From UBA5614 sp963667535 (GTDB lineage: Bacteria > Cloacimonadota > Cloacimonadia > Cloacimonadales > Cloacimonadaceae), in NCBI GenBank assembly GCA_963667535.2, contig CAXXDU010000002.1:3100001-3164000 (forward strand): 64,000 nucleotides of DNA. The letters run 5' to 3'. Positions 54,172 through 63,206 of this stretch are shown here, one piece after another. The notes beneath the pieces were generated by a model. It was not told the origin of the DNA, did no database searches, and worked only from the letters and a program-made list of their open reading frames with translations. The position numbers and the translations under genes are program-made. Numbering within the stretch: position 1 is the first letter of the stretch; each line of letters opens with the position of its first letter.

Positions 54172-55875
54172 TTATCTGGGCAGTGCTATAGATGTCACTT
54201 TATAGAATTTATGCAATAATAACGGATTGAAATCTATGTACATTGATGTTGTAACAGTATCCAGCAAGACCCAGTCTGGAGTTGGCGTATTAGGCTCCAA
54301 AGCATAATATATGCCATATGAATCTGCTCCGGAAATAGTATCCCAATCTAATTCAATGTTGCTCCCGTTGAAAGTTATTCGCAGATTTGTAGGTGCAGGC
54401 GGGATATGCGCAATGGTAGTGAAAGTCCATGTAGGACAAGATAAAGCTTCCCCGGAGATATTCCTTGGAATCACTACCCACAGATAAATGCTATCATATT
54501 CCATAATCGGAGGTGTCCAATTAGGAGAAACCACATTAGCATCGGGAGTCATCGGCAATGATGTGCCAAAGTAAACATCGTAGCTATCAGCATAGGTAAC
54601 GGCATCCCAGGCAAGCGAAGCATTAATGGGCACATTAATTGCAAAATCTGCCGGAATAGGCGTTGTAGCAGCTAATGGCAAAGCTACGATTGTTGTGAAT
54701 ATCCAGGTTGGGCAATTTTTAGCTGCTCCGACCATATTTCTCGGTACAATTTTCCACAGATATACCGTATCATAATTCATTGTAAACGGTGTCCATGAGG
54801 GAGATATTACATTTGCATTCGGAGTCGAAGGTATAGTTATTCCGAAGTAAACATCATAACTTGTTGCATTGGCAACTCCGCCCCAGACGAGAGAAGCTGT
54901 TACTGCAACATCAGTTGCAAGGTCACCCGGCATATGGTTTTCTGCGGCTAAAGGCAACGCAATAATGGTTGTGAATGACCAGGTTGGACAGTTTATAGCT
55001 TCTCCGGCAACATTCTTTGGCACTACTTTCCAAAAATATTCAGTGCTATTGTTCATTAAGGATGGTGACCAGGTCGGACTTACAACGTTAGCATTAGGAG
55101 TCAGAGGTAGAGTTGTACCGAAATAGACATCATAGCTGTCAGCATTTGATACGCTGTCCCAGGATATAGCAGAATCCACAGCTACATGATTTGCCAAATG
55201 TACTGGGCTTGGACTGATTGCAGCTTCTGGAATTACGACCTCATACACAGCAAAATTGTCAAAATCAACATAATAACTGCCTTCTCCCCAAGTACACAGA
55301 AACTTCACAAGTATGTATTGCTCCGCATATGAAGCCGAATTGAGTGTTTTCTTGACAAAGGCATTACTTGTAATATGATTTGACTGATTGATTGTTAATA
55401 TTGTAGTATATGAAGTTCCTCCATTTACCGATATCTGTATTTGAACACTGTCTCCTGTTCCAAGAGTGGTTCCTGTGTCGGGGTATCCGGTCATGTTTGC
55501 TATTCGATAATCGAATTCCATCACAGAGTGTGTTGGTAAAGGACCTATCGGGCATGAAATTGCATAGGCAGATGGAGTTAAATTATCCAAAAGCCCGGAA
55601 ATACCATAAGTACCATTTGCTCCTGTAGTTGAATAAACTCCAAAGGAATAACCTGTCCAGTTTATACTCGGAAGAGTAGTAACTCCATCAAAGTCTTGTG
55701 TATATGGTATTGGGTAACCGGTACGGTTTGTGAAGCTATTCCCGTTGAGAGTGGCATCTGTAAATGCCAGACTTCCGTTTGTGGCTGTTGTATATGTGTA
55801 GTCAGAAATTGACTGAGCTGAAAGAAACACCATACTAATAAGCATTATGAATATGAGCAGTTGCATCCTTTTCAT
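54172..55875 (-). CDS. Secreted protein with tandem Fn3-like domains
   Basis: 567 residues. Seen: signal peptide (MKRMQLLIFIMLISMVFLSAQS), an N-terminal jelly-roll-like domain (about 40-215) with 'DYRIANMTGYPD' and 'FDNFAVYEV'. Three tandem repeats of about 93 residues follow, each with 'YDVYFGTTLPLTPNANVVSPTWSP'-like and 'CPTWSFTTI' motifs, and the protein ends in one divergent Fn3 domain ('PPAPTNLRITFNGSNIELDWDTI'). There is no sorting tail. Surface or secreted location is likely. Its start is coupled to an upstream short frame. Confidence 0.82.
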   Translation of the reverse strand: MKRMQLLIFIMLISMVFLSAQSISDYTYTTATNGSLAFTDATLNGNSFTNRTGYPIPYTQDFDGVTTLPSINWTGYSFGVYSTTGANGTYGISGLLDNLTPSAYAISCPIGPLPTHSVMEFDYRIANMTGYPDTGTTLGTGDSVQIQISVNGGTSYTTILTINQSNHITSNAFVKKTLNSASYAEQYILVKFLCTWGEGSYYVDFDNFAVYEVVIPEAAISPSPVHLANHVAVDSAISWDSVSNADSYDVYFGTTLPLTPNANVVSPTWSPSLMNNSTEYFWKVVPKNVAGEAINCPTWSFTTIIALPLAAENHMPGDLATDVAVTASLVWGGVANATSYDVYFGITIPSTPNANVISPSWTPFTMNYDTVYLWKIVPRNMVGAAKNCPTWIFTTIVALPLAATTPIPADFAINVPINASLAWDAVTYADSYDVYFGTSLPMTPDANVVSPNWTPPIMEYDSIYLWVVIPRNISGEALSCPTWTFTTIAHIPPAPTNLRITFNGSNIELDWDTISGADSYGIYYALEPNTPTPDWVLLDTVTTSMYIDFNPLLLHKFYKVTSIALPR

Positions 55876-55964
55876 AACATACTCCTGGTCAATTTGTCCA
55901 AAATCATTTTAACAGGTATAAGCATGGTTAATACACCAATCAGAAGAAACATGTACTTTTTCAT
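55872..55964 (-). CDS. Thirty-residue upstream frame, possibly a leader or relic
   Basis: A 30-codon frame (starting MKKYMFLLIGVLTM) with AGGAG 7 bases before its ATG. Its TGA overlaps the next gene's ATG (ATGA), so the two could be translationally coupled. Its start context, 'AGGAGTATCTTATGAAAA', closely copies that of the downstream gene ('AGGAGTATGTTATGAAAA'), and both begin like signal peptides. It may be a leader peptide, a tiny membrane protein or the remnant of a duplicated gene start. Confidence 0.5.
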   Translation of the reverse strand: MKKYMFLLIGVLTMLIPVKMILDKLTRSML

Positions 55965-56398
55965 AAGATACTCCTAAATATAGTAAATCTATCATTCCTC
56001 ACTGGAAAAGAATTGACGTGGCTATAGTATCATTGCAGCAAAATAAAACAAAATGAATGGCAAAGAATGTTAAACAAATTGCAGGAAAGTAAAAAAGGGC
56101 TATATCACTTTCATAAAGAGGCATTTCTCAAATTTTAAAAAGTCTTATTACTTATCTGACAACAAATTTAGAACACCATTAATATGATAACCCGATTCTT
56201 ATTCCTTGCAAAAAGAATTAAACTTTTTTGCACTCATTAATGTACCCGGTACAACTATAGCTAATTTCTGTTATTGAGGTTTGTGCAGTCTCTGATTATT
56301 GCAATTTGTAGTTTACCCAAATCTGGTGTATCCAGCCCGTGATTGATAACTTGATAAAGCTGTCCAAACGTATTTTTCAAACAAGCGTCAGCATTCCT

Positions 56399-56424
56399 GG
56401 TCACCTGAGGCAGGTAACCTACGC
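56399..56424. repeat. Dispersed repeat family B, copy 3
   Basis: GGTCACCTGAGGCAGGTAACCTACG, the same core as at 20830-20855. It abuts a family C copy. Confidence 0.65.
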
Positions 56425-56427
56425 CCC

Positions 56428-56458
56428 GTAGGATAACCGCCCCCGGTTGTCCAAACGT
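56428..56458 (+). repeat. Dispersed hairpin repeat, family C, copy
   Basis: GTAGGATAACCGCCCCCGGTTGTCCAAACG. The inner stem is AACCG-CCCC-CGGTT. A matching copy lies at 60150-60178. Confidence 0.75.
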
Positions 56459-56615
56459 ATTAAACATATATATGCGTTGAATAATTTTTCTTATTTACCC
56501 AGCGATGCAGAATCCCAGAGATTCCAACACTTCTCAATTTCTTAATTTCTCCATTCTCATTTGATGCCTCCTCTTTCCAAATATGGGATAAACAACTATT
56601 CCGGGAAAGAACTTC

Positions 56616-56652
56616 TTGGGTTCCTCCTGGGCTTAGCCCGGGAGGTTCCCAA
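56616..56652. repeat. Imperfect GC-rich inverted repeat
   Basis: TTGGGTTCCTCCTGGGC (56616-56632) pairs with GCCCGGGAGGTTCCCAA (56636-56652) with three mismatches and a 3-base loop. Confidence 0.6.
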
Positions 56653-56918
56653 CAGGTTCTCAACAGGTTCCATCTTGGAACTTATATTTCGAACAGGGAG
56701 GAACGGATAAGTAAGAGAACACTTTCTCACGGCGAAGCGTAACCTATACCTCATTTAGCTCTCAATTCTTGTCCAGTCCTAAAATAGTTAACACTTTTTG
56801 ATTAGGGATTTGCTTTATATTTATGAGACTTATGACCCTCTGCTATTGAAGCACATTTCATCGGGAGTTTTATAATTCAAAACCGCGTAGAATTATTTAG
56901 ACATTAATGATTATAGGC

Positions 56919-58907
56919 TTACTTTTTGTTCTTTATCCTCGTTTTATTTGGTGACATTATAGGGACAGTCTTATCAATCACATCATTTCTCACACCACTC
57001 ACTGCCACTATTATGAAGAATTGTTTATCAATTGCCGCTGCTTCAAAATCATAATACGGTTCCGTAACAGTTGCTATATTTGCCCACAAATCAAAGGAGG
57101 CATACGGATCATCGCTGACATAGATATCAAAACCGGTTGCCAGTGAATCTCCAACCCAGGTTATGTGCATATTATCACCACTCCGCACAATTGTAACATC
57201 CGTCGGAACACTAAGAGTATCTTGAACAAAAACCTCATAATCCTGAGAAATTAGATTTTCTCCCAGTCCATTGTATCCTTTAATAGCAAAATGCCAGTTA
57301 GTATTGGGTGTCAATCCTGTAAGCTTGATGTCATCCCAGGCATTGAAGAGTACCGGAGAATTGCCTTCCAATGCTCCTGTCCCATTATAAGGTCCATTTG
57401 CATTCGTTCCATAATAGATATAATAGCTTGTAGCTCCATCGTTTGCAAGACTGAAAGCAAGAGAATTATCAGTTTGCATAAAATCTAATACTTGCGATAA
57501 ATCAGGCGTTGTGATGACACCAATTTCTTTCGTAAAGATATACTTGTTTCCGTTATAATCTATGGCAGTAACTACAATATCTCCACGAACTTCACCATAG
57601 GGATTTCTCACCCATTGGTAATTTTCACTCCATAAATCGACATCTTGAATACATGTGTTTACATTTGAGTTATATCCTTCTTCCCATGTTCCTTGCCGAA
57701 GTGCGCCATTACTATGATAAAATCGAGCTTCAGCATGCCAGGTTTCTATATTATTAACTTCAGGACCTTCATCGATAAATGAAAATTCATATTCTATCAT
57801 TGTATCATCATAAACACTACTACTCCCTGAATCTAACTGAATTCTATCTACTTGGGTAGCTGGTGTCGTCAATTGAACAACTGTTACGTCGCTGATATCG
57901 TATTGTAAAAAATCGCTCCAATTAATGTACCCGTATTCCCAATCTATTTCGTGAACACTATAGTCACTTGTATCATAAAAGTACGCTGTTTGACAGTATG
58001 GTGGTTCTAAATCTTCTTTATAACCTATTGCTAAAACAGTGTGTCCATAACCAACTTTATTATGCAATTTTAGGTTCAGAATAACAGGTCTATTGTTATT
58101 GATTTCATTTTTAAAATCATTAAACCTGAACCCAGCAGAATTTATATTTACATTAGTGGCTGTGTTTTGATAACCAAATAGCGCTTGATTATAACACTCA
58201 TCAACAGAATATCCAGCAATTTGTATAAACTGGGCAATTCCTAATTCACCGATTGTCCGTGGGATTATAATGTTAAGATTATTGCAATCAACAGCTAATC
58301 CATGTATATCATACATACCCCTTGTTGCACCATCTTCATTATCCCAAGTAGTCATATTTGATCCCATAAAGTCTGCAACACATCTACCATATTGCTCATA
58401 ATAATTATGATGAATCCATGAATTTGAATCACATGGATCACTAAATATATAACCGTTGGTCACATAATAATCATCTGCATGTCCTCTTTGGTAATTAGGT
58501 CTTAATACTCCAGCCTTTGAAGCGCTGATAGGGCATACTGACTCGTTGGAAGAATTTGTATAATCATGAGTCCATTGAGCATTTGTTTAGGGAGCTATGT
58601 GCCAATTAACCGAATCACCTGATGTGGGAGCATCAAAAGGTATCCACAAATTGGGGTATTTATTCCTGTCATAGTATCCAATTAACATAGCACCGACCGT
58701 TGGAGCACAGCCATAACTCCACTTATAAGCTGGAACATCTTCTATAATAACCCGATTTCTACTATTAGGATTGAGCCTGATTATCTTACTATGTGTACCC
58801 ACTGGAGGAATATAATTAAGAGACTGGTCAATGAGTTCAAGTCCTATAAGCGCATTAGCAACCATTAAAATGATGATAAACATTAATGTTATATTAAGAA
58901 TTCTCAT
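56919..58907 (-). pseudogene. C39-like secreted cysteine protease gene with one in-frame stop
   Basis: Read straight through, this is one 662-codon frame broken by a single TAA at codon 107 (58589-58587). Before it: signal peptide and the catalytic-type cysteine Cys67 in 'YKWSYGCAPTVGAMLIGYYD'. After it the same frame continues without interruption ('TNAQWTHDYTN...') to 'PVILNLKLHNKVGYGHTVLAIGY' (probable catalytic His) and 'AYFYDTSDYSVHEIDWEYGYINW' (probable Asp/Asn), then Fn3-like domains. So the Cys and the His lie on opposite sides of the stop. A GTG at 58463 could restart the C-terminal part (514 codons) but would lack the cysteine. The 5' end lies two bases after the lipoprotein gene. 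I infer a recent nonsense mutation or a sequence error. Confidence 0.85.
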
Positions 58908-58909
58908 GA

Positions 58910-59422
58910 TTAATCTCTTTCAGTAATAGTATATTTGACAGAGGTATTATCAGTATTAAATAGTCCCTCATCTTCTCTAACAAAAATTACATTGATGTGG
59001 AAATCTGCCTTACTCTTACCTGTTGGTAGTTTATGGGAATACTTATTGTTTTGGATTTCAAAAAGTTGTTCTTCTGGTTTGAGAATATTATCTGACCATA
59101 TTACGTCGGGAGCCCAATTCAAAACATCATTCGCAAGTTCAAGAGAATCATTTTCTATGATATGCGATTGTGATAAACTAAAGAGTGATGTTGAGTTCTT
59201 TCTCTTTGTATATATTATCGGATGATCAGAGACATTTCTGATAACACATCCAAAGTATATGGTCTCATTTTTACTAAACACAGATTTTTCGACTCCCAAA
59301 GAATCACAGACATAGCAATGCAGATATAAATCCTGCTTTTTGATGTTTTTGGTCGATATCGAGCTACATCCCAATATTCCCATTAGGGAAAAGCAGATAA
59401 CGTAGATATAAGCATATCTCAT
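58910..59422 (-). CDS. Lipoprotein of unknown function
   Basis: 170 residues. A lipoprotein signal is clear: a hydrophobic stretch ending in the lipobox 'MGILGCSS' with Cys19. The rest is a beta-rich domain with a 'YLHCYVCDSLG' segment and 'IRNVSDHPIIY' (a motif seen in BsuPI-like or Big domains). No family assigned. It lies two bases before the broken protease gene, so it belongs to the same transcript and may be its inhibitor or chaperone (inference only). Confidence 0.75.
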   Translation of the reverse strand: MRYAYIYVICFSLMGILGCSSISTKNIKKQDLYLHCYVCDSLGVEKSVFSKNETIYFGCVIRNVSDHPIIYTKRKNSTSLFSLSQSHIIENDSLELANDVLNWAPDVIWSDNILKPEEQLFEIQNNKYSHKLPTGKSKADFHINVIFVREDEGLFNTDNTSVKYTITERD

Positions 59423-59796
59423 AATTCCTCCGAGTACTAGTTACAATTTATATTCAAAATCTGTCTGGGATAACATGTCAAGATTTATTTATCTATTTCC
59501 GTTACATTATCATTTATTGGGAATAGCTAATATTACCACAAGCTTATTTAGTTTGCCTACCTATTGTGTTTCTCAATCTCAAATCAATAGCTTCTACGGA
59601 AGTATTTATACGGCATCCATTGCTCATCCATTACAGTCACTCATCTTTGATTAATCCTGCTCTGACCTTAAACTATGCTTTATAACTGTAGGGTAGCTCC
59701 CTGGACAACCCCTGGTTAGCTAACTAAGGAACTCGGCAGCAGCGTGCATACAGTGAGACAACCTTGAACAAGGACAATTATGGATTATCTTGTGAT

Positions 59797-59878
59797 TGTA
59801 GTTCTGCATTTATGCAGGTTCCCATTTATAGATTCATCGTGATAAATAATTACCAACCTGCATAAATGCAGAACTACA
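59797..59878. repeat. Perfect 24-bp inverted repeat, family E
   Basis: Arms 59797-59820 and 59855-59878 (core GTTCTGCATTTATGCAGGTT) are exact complements with a 34-base spacer. Each arm is itself near-palindromic (CTGCATTTATGCAG). Confidence 0.85.
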
Positions 59879-59955
59879 TACTTATTCTTTTCCAATAACC
59901 TATTTTGGATACCTCATACTTGCTTATTATACCTTGTTACCCTCCTGCTTATACC

Positions 59956-60069
59956 TTAACTGACAAGAGGATTCTACAAAGACTCTAAAGAGAATCTACA
60001 GAAAGTCATCTGGGACTATAGCCTCTGCAAACTCCCTGAAGACTCCCTGAAGACCCTCCACGTCAAATA
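59956..60069. repeat. TTAACTGAC-ended unit, copy 1
   Basis: Starts TTAACTGACAAG and ends GTCAAATAA, with internal 'GACTCCCTGAAGACTCCCTGAAGACCC'. Its ends have diverged compared with copy 2. Confidence 0.5.
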
Positions 60070-60149
60070 AGAAATGTAGAACAATCATTAAAATGTCCGA
60101 TATTCTGCTTTTTGATTTGTAGAGTAGCATTCCAATGCTGTTTAAAATT

Positions 60150-60178
60150 GTAGGATAACCGCCCCCGGTTGTCCAAAG
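60150..60178 (+). repeat. Dispersed hairpin repeat, family C, copy
   Basis: GTAGGATAACCGCCCCCGGTTGTCCAAAG, matching 56428-56458. Confidence 0.75.
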
Positions 60179-60214
60179 AGAACATACCATACCATGCTAT
60201 CTCCTGTTTATCCA

Positions 60215-60318
60215 TTAACTGACGATTAGGTTTATAAGGGAATCTTCAGGCAGTTTTCAGGGACTCAAGTCCCTGTAGACTCCCTGATGACTCCCTGCAG
60301 ACCCCTATTGTCAGTTAA
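60215..60318. repeat. TTAACTGAC-ended unit, copy 2
   Basis: Exact 9-bp terminal inverted repeats TTAACTGAC (60215-60223) and GTCAGTTAA (60310-60318), with an internal hairpin CAGGGACT-CA-AGTCCCTG and 'GACTCCCTGATGACTCCCTGCAGACC'. Confidence 0.6.
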
Positions 60319-60393
60319 GACCCAAAAGAGAAGGAAATAGTATGGAAGTGATAAATAGTTTCAGCAAGTATGATTATTAAAGGTAACGATGAC

Positions 60394-60475
60394 TGTGGTT
60401 CAGCATTTATGCAGGTTACTACTTCTTGATACATCGTGATAGATGATCACCGACCTGCATAAATGCAGAACTACA
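60394..60475. repeat. Imperfect 24-bp inverted repeat, family E
   Basis: Arms 60394-60417 and 60452-60475 match the copy at 59797 and are complementary with three mismatches. Confidence 0.7.
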
Positions 60476-60681
60476 TATCTCCCAGCCAACGAATATCTTT
60501 TTTTCCCTTTTAGAAGCAGATTGCGCCACATCTGACATAACATATATTCCATAGCAATAATTAGAACTAAAGGATAATTGAACAAGTAACTTGACTAATA
60601 ATTGACAATTATAATATCCTCACTTTGTGTTTCTGTGATGTGATACGTAAGCCAGAATTTCCCGAATGTAGGGAGGATAAA

Positions 60682-61362
60682 ATGACCAAATACAGATTTC
60701 ATCTTAGGGCAGTTACAATACTTTTTACAATGATAAGTTTATTTGTTGTTCCCGGAGTACTAACTGCTGGAAGTAGGAAAGCACCGGATGCAAGAAAGGT
60801 AGTTTATGAAGTAAGCCGTAATCCTGACTTATTACCTGTAAAAATCAAACTAAAGCTAACTCCTAACAAATTTATCTATAACAAAGGAGAGACAGTAAAA
60901 CTGGAATTCTCAATTAGAATCGATAAAATGAATAAAGAATACAAACCAGGAATCAAATATGCAATCTTAAACATCGCAACAGAATTAGAGCGTACCGGTA
61001 AAGGGTATGGATGGATTATTGAATCAACCAATATGAAACCTAAATCTATAATCAGTGACCATGATTCTGAACTTAATTATACAATTGTTATGAAATGCGA
61101 GGGAGAAAATCCTATTCAATACTTTGTTAGTTTTGACAGAATAACAACTAAGGGTTCAGGAAAATTATCAGATGAGTTTGGTTACTATTACGATAACCGC
61201 TTTTCCATTATGTTATTCAGCAACAAGGTTTCAGGTATTTCTCGAGATAACCTATTGTTTAAAAGAAGTGAAAAATTTATTGAATGGGATGATGATACTG
61301 TAAAAGAAAATAAGCTGAAACCTAACAAGGGCATCATAAAAGGTTCTCAATCCAGGCAATAG
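60682..61362 (+). CDS. Secreted protein of unknown function
   Basis: 226 residues from the ATG at 60682, which has GGGAGGATAAA in front; a frame starting 19 codons earlier is not supported. Seen: signal peptide (MTKYRFHLRAVTILFTMISLFVVPGVLTA), then a basic beta-sandwich-like domain: 'VKIKLKLTPNKFIYNKGETVKLEFSI', 'YAILNIATELERTGKGYGWIIES', 'YFVSFDRITTKG'. The opening pattern (P.KF.Y..GE.V.L.F.I) is seen in BsuPI-like and other periplasmic Ig-like domains. No partner gene nearby on the same strand. Confidence 0.72.
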   Translation: MTKYRFHLRAVTILFTMISLFVVPGVLTAGSRKAPDARKVVYEVSRNPDLLPVKIKLKLTPNKFIYNKGETVKLEFSIRIDKMNKEYKPGIKYAILNIATELERTGKGYGWIIESTNMKPKSIISDHDSELNYTIVMKCEGENPIQYFVSFDRITTKGSGKLSDEFGYYYDNRFSIMLFSNKVSGISRDNLLFKRSEKFIEWDDDTVKENKLKPNKGIIKGSQSRQ

Positions 61363-61412
61363 CTGCCAGATTCTGGCTGAAATAATCACTTACAATAATT
61401 GGGTATAAAAAA

Positions 61413-61443
61413 AAACAGACTGATTAGAATAACCAGTCTGTTT
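61413..61443. terminator. Hairpin terminator between convergent genes
   Basis: AAACAGACTG (61413-61422) and CAGTCTGTTT (61434-61443) are exact complements with an 11-base loop, flanked by A- and T-rich tails. It likely serves both converging transcripts. Confidence 0.75.
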
Positions 61444-61515
61444 CTTGTCTGAATAAAACTATGGGATGCTTTTTAACTAACTAATACAATTAATTCCTTT
61501 CAATTACACATGACA

Positions 61516-62451
61516 TTATTGTTTGGTGAAGTGCTCCACTGTCTGTCTGATACCTTCCGCGAATTCAACTTTCACTTTGTACCCCAGCAAATCCTGTGCT
61601 TTATTGATATCAGCCAGAGAATGTTTAACATCGCCTGATCTGTCTTTATCAAAGATAGGTTTGATGTCTTTACCCAGTACTTGATTAATCTCATTTACAA
61701 GCTCGATGAGGGTAAATCTGATTCCGCAGGCAATATTAAAAACTTCGCCAGCTGCTTTGGGAGCAGTACATGCCAATAGGTTAGCTTCCACATTGTTGGC
61801 TACAAAAGTAAAGTCCCGGGATTGAGTGCCATCTCCAAAGATAACAGGTTGGATATCTGCCTGAATGGATTTGACGAATTTCGGTATGACTGCGCTATAT
61901 TGAGAAGTAGGGTCCTGATTGGGACCAAATACGTTAAAGTAACGCAAGCAGACTGTTTCCAGGCCATAGAGTTGGAAGTAAATCTGGCAATATCTTTCTG
62001 CTGCATATTTGGTAATAGCATAAGGTGAAAGAGGCGCTACGGGCATAGTCTCGATTTTGGGCATAGTCTCGGAATTGCCATACACTGATGAAGAAGAAGC
62101 AAACACAACTCTTTTTACCTTGAATTCCTTAGCTGCTTCCAGCACATTAAGCGTGCCGAGAATATTGACATCATTGGAAGTAATGGGGTCATTAATAGAC
62201 CTGGGTACAGAAGGTAAAGCACCCTGATGCAAAACATAATCCGCACCTTTGACTGCATCGCGCACTACATGAAAGCTGCGCAAATCACCCTCAAACATTT
62301 CAAAATTGGGATTGTCTTTGTAATGCAGGATGTTCTCTCGCTTGCCGGTGGCAAAATTATCCAAAACCCGTACCTTGTCTCCTCTGCGGAGAATCTCTTT
62401 TACTATGTTTGAACCGATAAAACCGGCTCCGCCGGTAACTAAATACATCAT
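61516..62451 (-). CDS. NAD-dependent epimerase/dehydratase (UDP-glucose 4-epimerase-like)
   Basis: 311 residues. I use the ATG at 62451, preceded by GAGG. Seen: Rossmann 'VTGGAGFIGSNIVKEI', Ser in 'ASSSSVYG', catalytic 'YAITKYAAERY' (YxxxK), and 'RYFNVFGPNQDPTSQYSAVIPKF'. This fits GalE/WbpP-type epimerases that make UDP-galactose or UDP-GalNAc/GalNAcA for surface sugars. The closest sub-type cannot be settled without alignment. It follows the SDR gene by 16 bases. Confidence 0.92.
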   Translation of the reverse strand: MMYLVTGGAGFIGSNIVKEILRRGDKVRVLDNFATGKRENILHYKDNPNFEMFEGDLRSFHVVRDAVKGADYVLHQGALPSVPRSINDPITSNDVNILGTLNVLEAAKEFKVKRVVFASSSSVYGNSETMPKIETMPVAPLSPYAITKYAAERYCQIYFQLYGLETVCLRYFNVFGPNQDPTSQYSAVIPKFVKSIQADIQPVIFGDGTQSRDFTFVANNVEANLLACTAPKAAGEVFNIACGIRFTLIELVNEINQVLGKDIKPIFDKDRSGDVKHSLADINKAQDLLGYKVKVEFAEGIRQTVEHFTKQ

Positions 62452-62467
62452 ATTAACCTCTATAAAT

Positions 62468-63193
62468 TTAAATTGTTCCTGAATCAACAAACATATTGGA
62501 ACCTGTCACTGATGCACTGATATCTGAAATAAGATATTCTGCGGCATTGGCAACTGAAAACAGTTCTGTAGGCTTCTTGAGTGATGTTCTTTTATATATC
62601 CTGTCTTTCTGAGCCGGTGACAGGGTTGCACTCATACCTGTTTCCATAAAACCTGCTACAATACAGTTTGAACGAATACCACGTTCTCCCCACTCTCTGG
62701 CAGTTGTTTTGGAAAAAGCTTCGAGCGCTCCTTTGGTGGAAGCATACATAGCCAAGCCCTTGTAGCCTGTATGTACACTGATAGATGAGATATGCACAAT
62801 GGAACCCGATATATTGTGCAGCAGCATATTTCTGATTACATGTTTAGTCAGCATCATGGGCGAAAAGACATTGACCTGATACATTTTAAACAAAGGGTCG
62901 TAATTCAGATTGCTGATAATATCATCATACGCAATGGCAGCATTATTGACAAAGCCATGCAAGGGTATGTCATAACCAATGGTTTTGGTAAAAATTATAC
63001 CTATTGATGAATCAATTTCTGCCAGGTCTGCTACGATAAGAATCAGATTATCAGGATAGGCTTTCTTCAGCTTTTCAAGCTCTGCATTAATGGCAAATGT
63101 AACACCATACACACAATTGCCTTTTTCCAGAAGAGTTTTGGTAATCTGCAGACCAAGACCCTGCATAATGCCTGTTACCAGGATGTTTTTCAT
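62468..63193 (-). CDS. Short-chain dehydrogenase/reductase (SDR)
   Basis: 241 residues, classical SDR (FabG-like). Seen: a coenzyme site 'TGIMQGLGLQITKTLLEKG' that is slightly unusual, as TGxxxGxG reads TGIMQGLG, then 'NNAAI', catalytic Ser in 'HISSISVHTG' and 'YASTKGALEAF' (YxxxK), and 'GIRSNCIVAGFMETGMSATL'. It likely reduces a 3-oxoacyl or keto-sugar substrate. It lies between the ligase gene (13 bases) and the epimerase gene (16 bases), so a lipid or surface-polymer pathway is plausible. Confidence 0.9.
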   Translation of the reverse strand: MKNILVTGIMQGLGLQITKTLLEKGNCVYGVTFAINAELEKLKKAYPDNLILIVADLAEIDSSIGIIFTKTIGYDIPLHGFVNNAAIAYDDIISNLNYDPLFKMYQVNVFSPMMLTKHVIRNMLLHNISGSIVHISSISVHTGYKGLAMYASTKGALEAFSKTTAREWGERGIRSNCIVAGFMETGMSATLSPAQKDRIYKRTSLKKPTELFSVANAAEYLISDISASVTGSNMFVDSGTI

Positions 63194-63206
63194 GTTGTTT
63201 CTTCCT

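Larger units (their letters stand above)
55965..56918. other. Repeat-rich intergenic region
   Basis: About 950 bases with no supported gene. Short frames at 56261-56467 and 56460-56663 lie in repeats and lack start signals. Contents: family B copy (56399-56424), family C copy (56428-56458), and an imperfect 17-bp inverted repeat with a GC-rich centre (56616-56652). Confidence 0.6.
59423..60681. other. Repeat-rich intergenic region
   Basis: About 1.26 kb without a supported gene. It holds two 24-base-arm inverted repeats (59797-59878, 60394-60475), two related units with TTAACTGAC ends (59956-60069, 60215-60318) and a family C copy (60150-60178). Short frames at 59996-60190 and 60400-60585 fall inside these repeats and lack ribosome binding sites. 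Confidence 0.65.

Noticed and set aside
56261..56663. Two overlapping frames of 67-68 codons
   Set aside because: They consist of repeat families B and C and a GC-rich inverted repeat, with no ribosome binding site.
58587..58589. Stop-codon recoding (selenocysteine or pyrrolysine) in the C39-like gene
   Set aside because: The codon is TAA, not TGA or TAG, and no recoding element is evident; a nonsense mutation or sequence error is simpler.
59996..60585. Short minus-strand frames near 59996-60190 and 60400-60585
   Set aside because: They fall inside the TTAACTGAC units and the CTGCATTTATGCAG repeats and have no start context.
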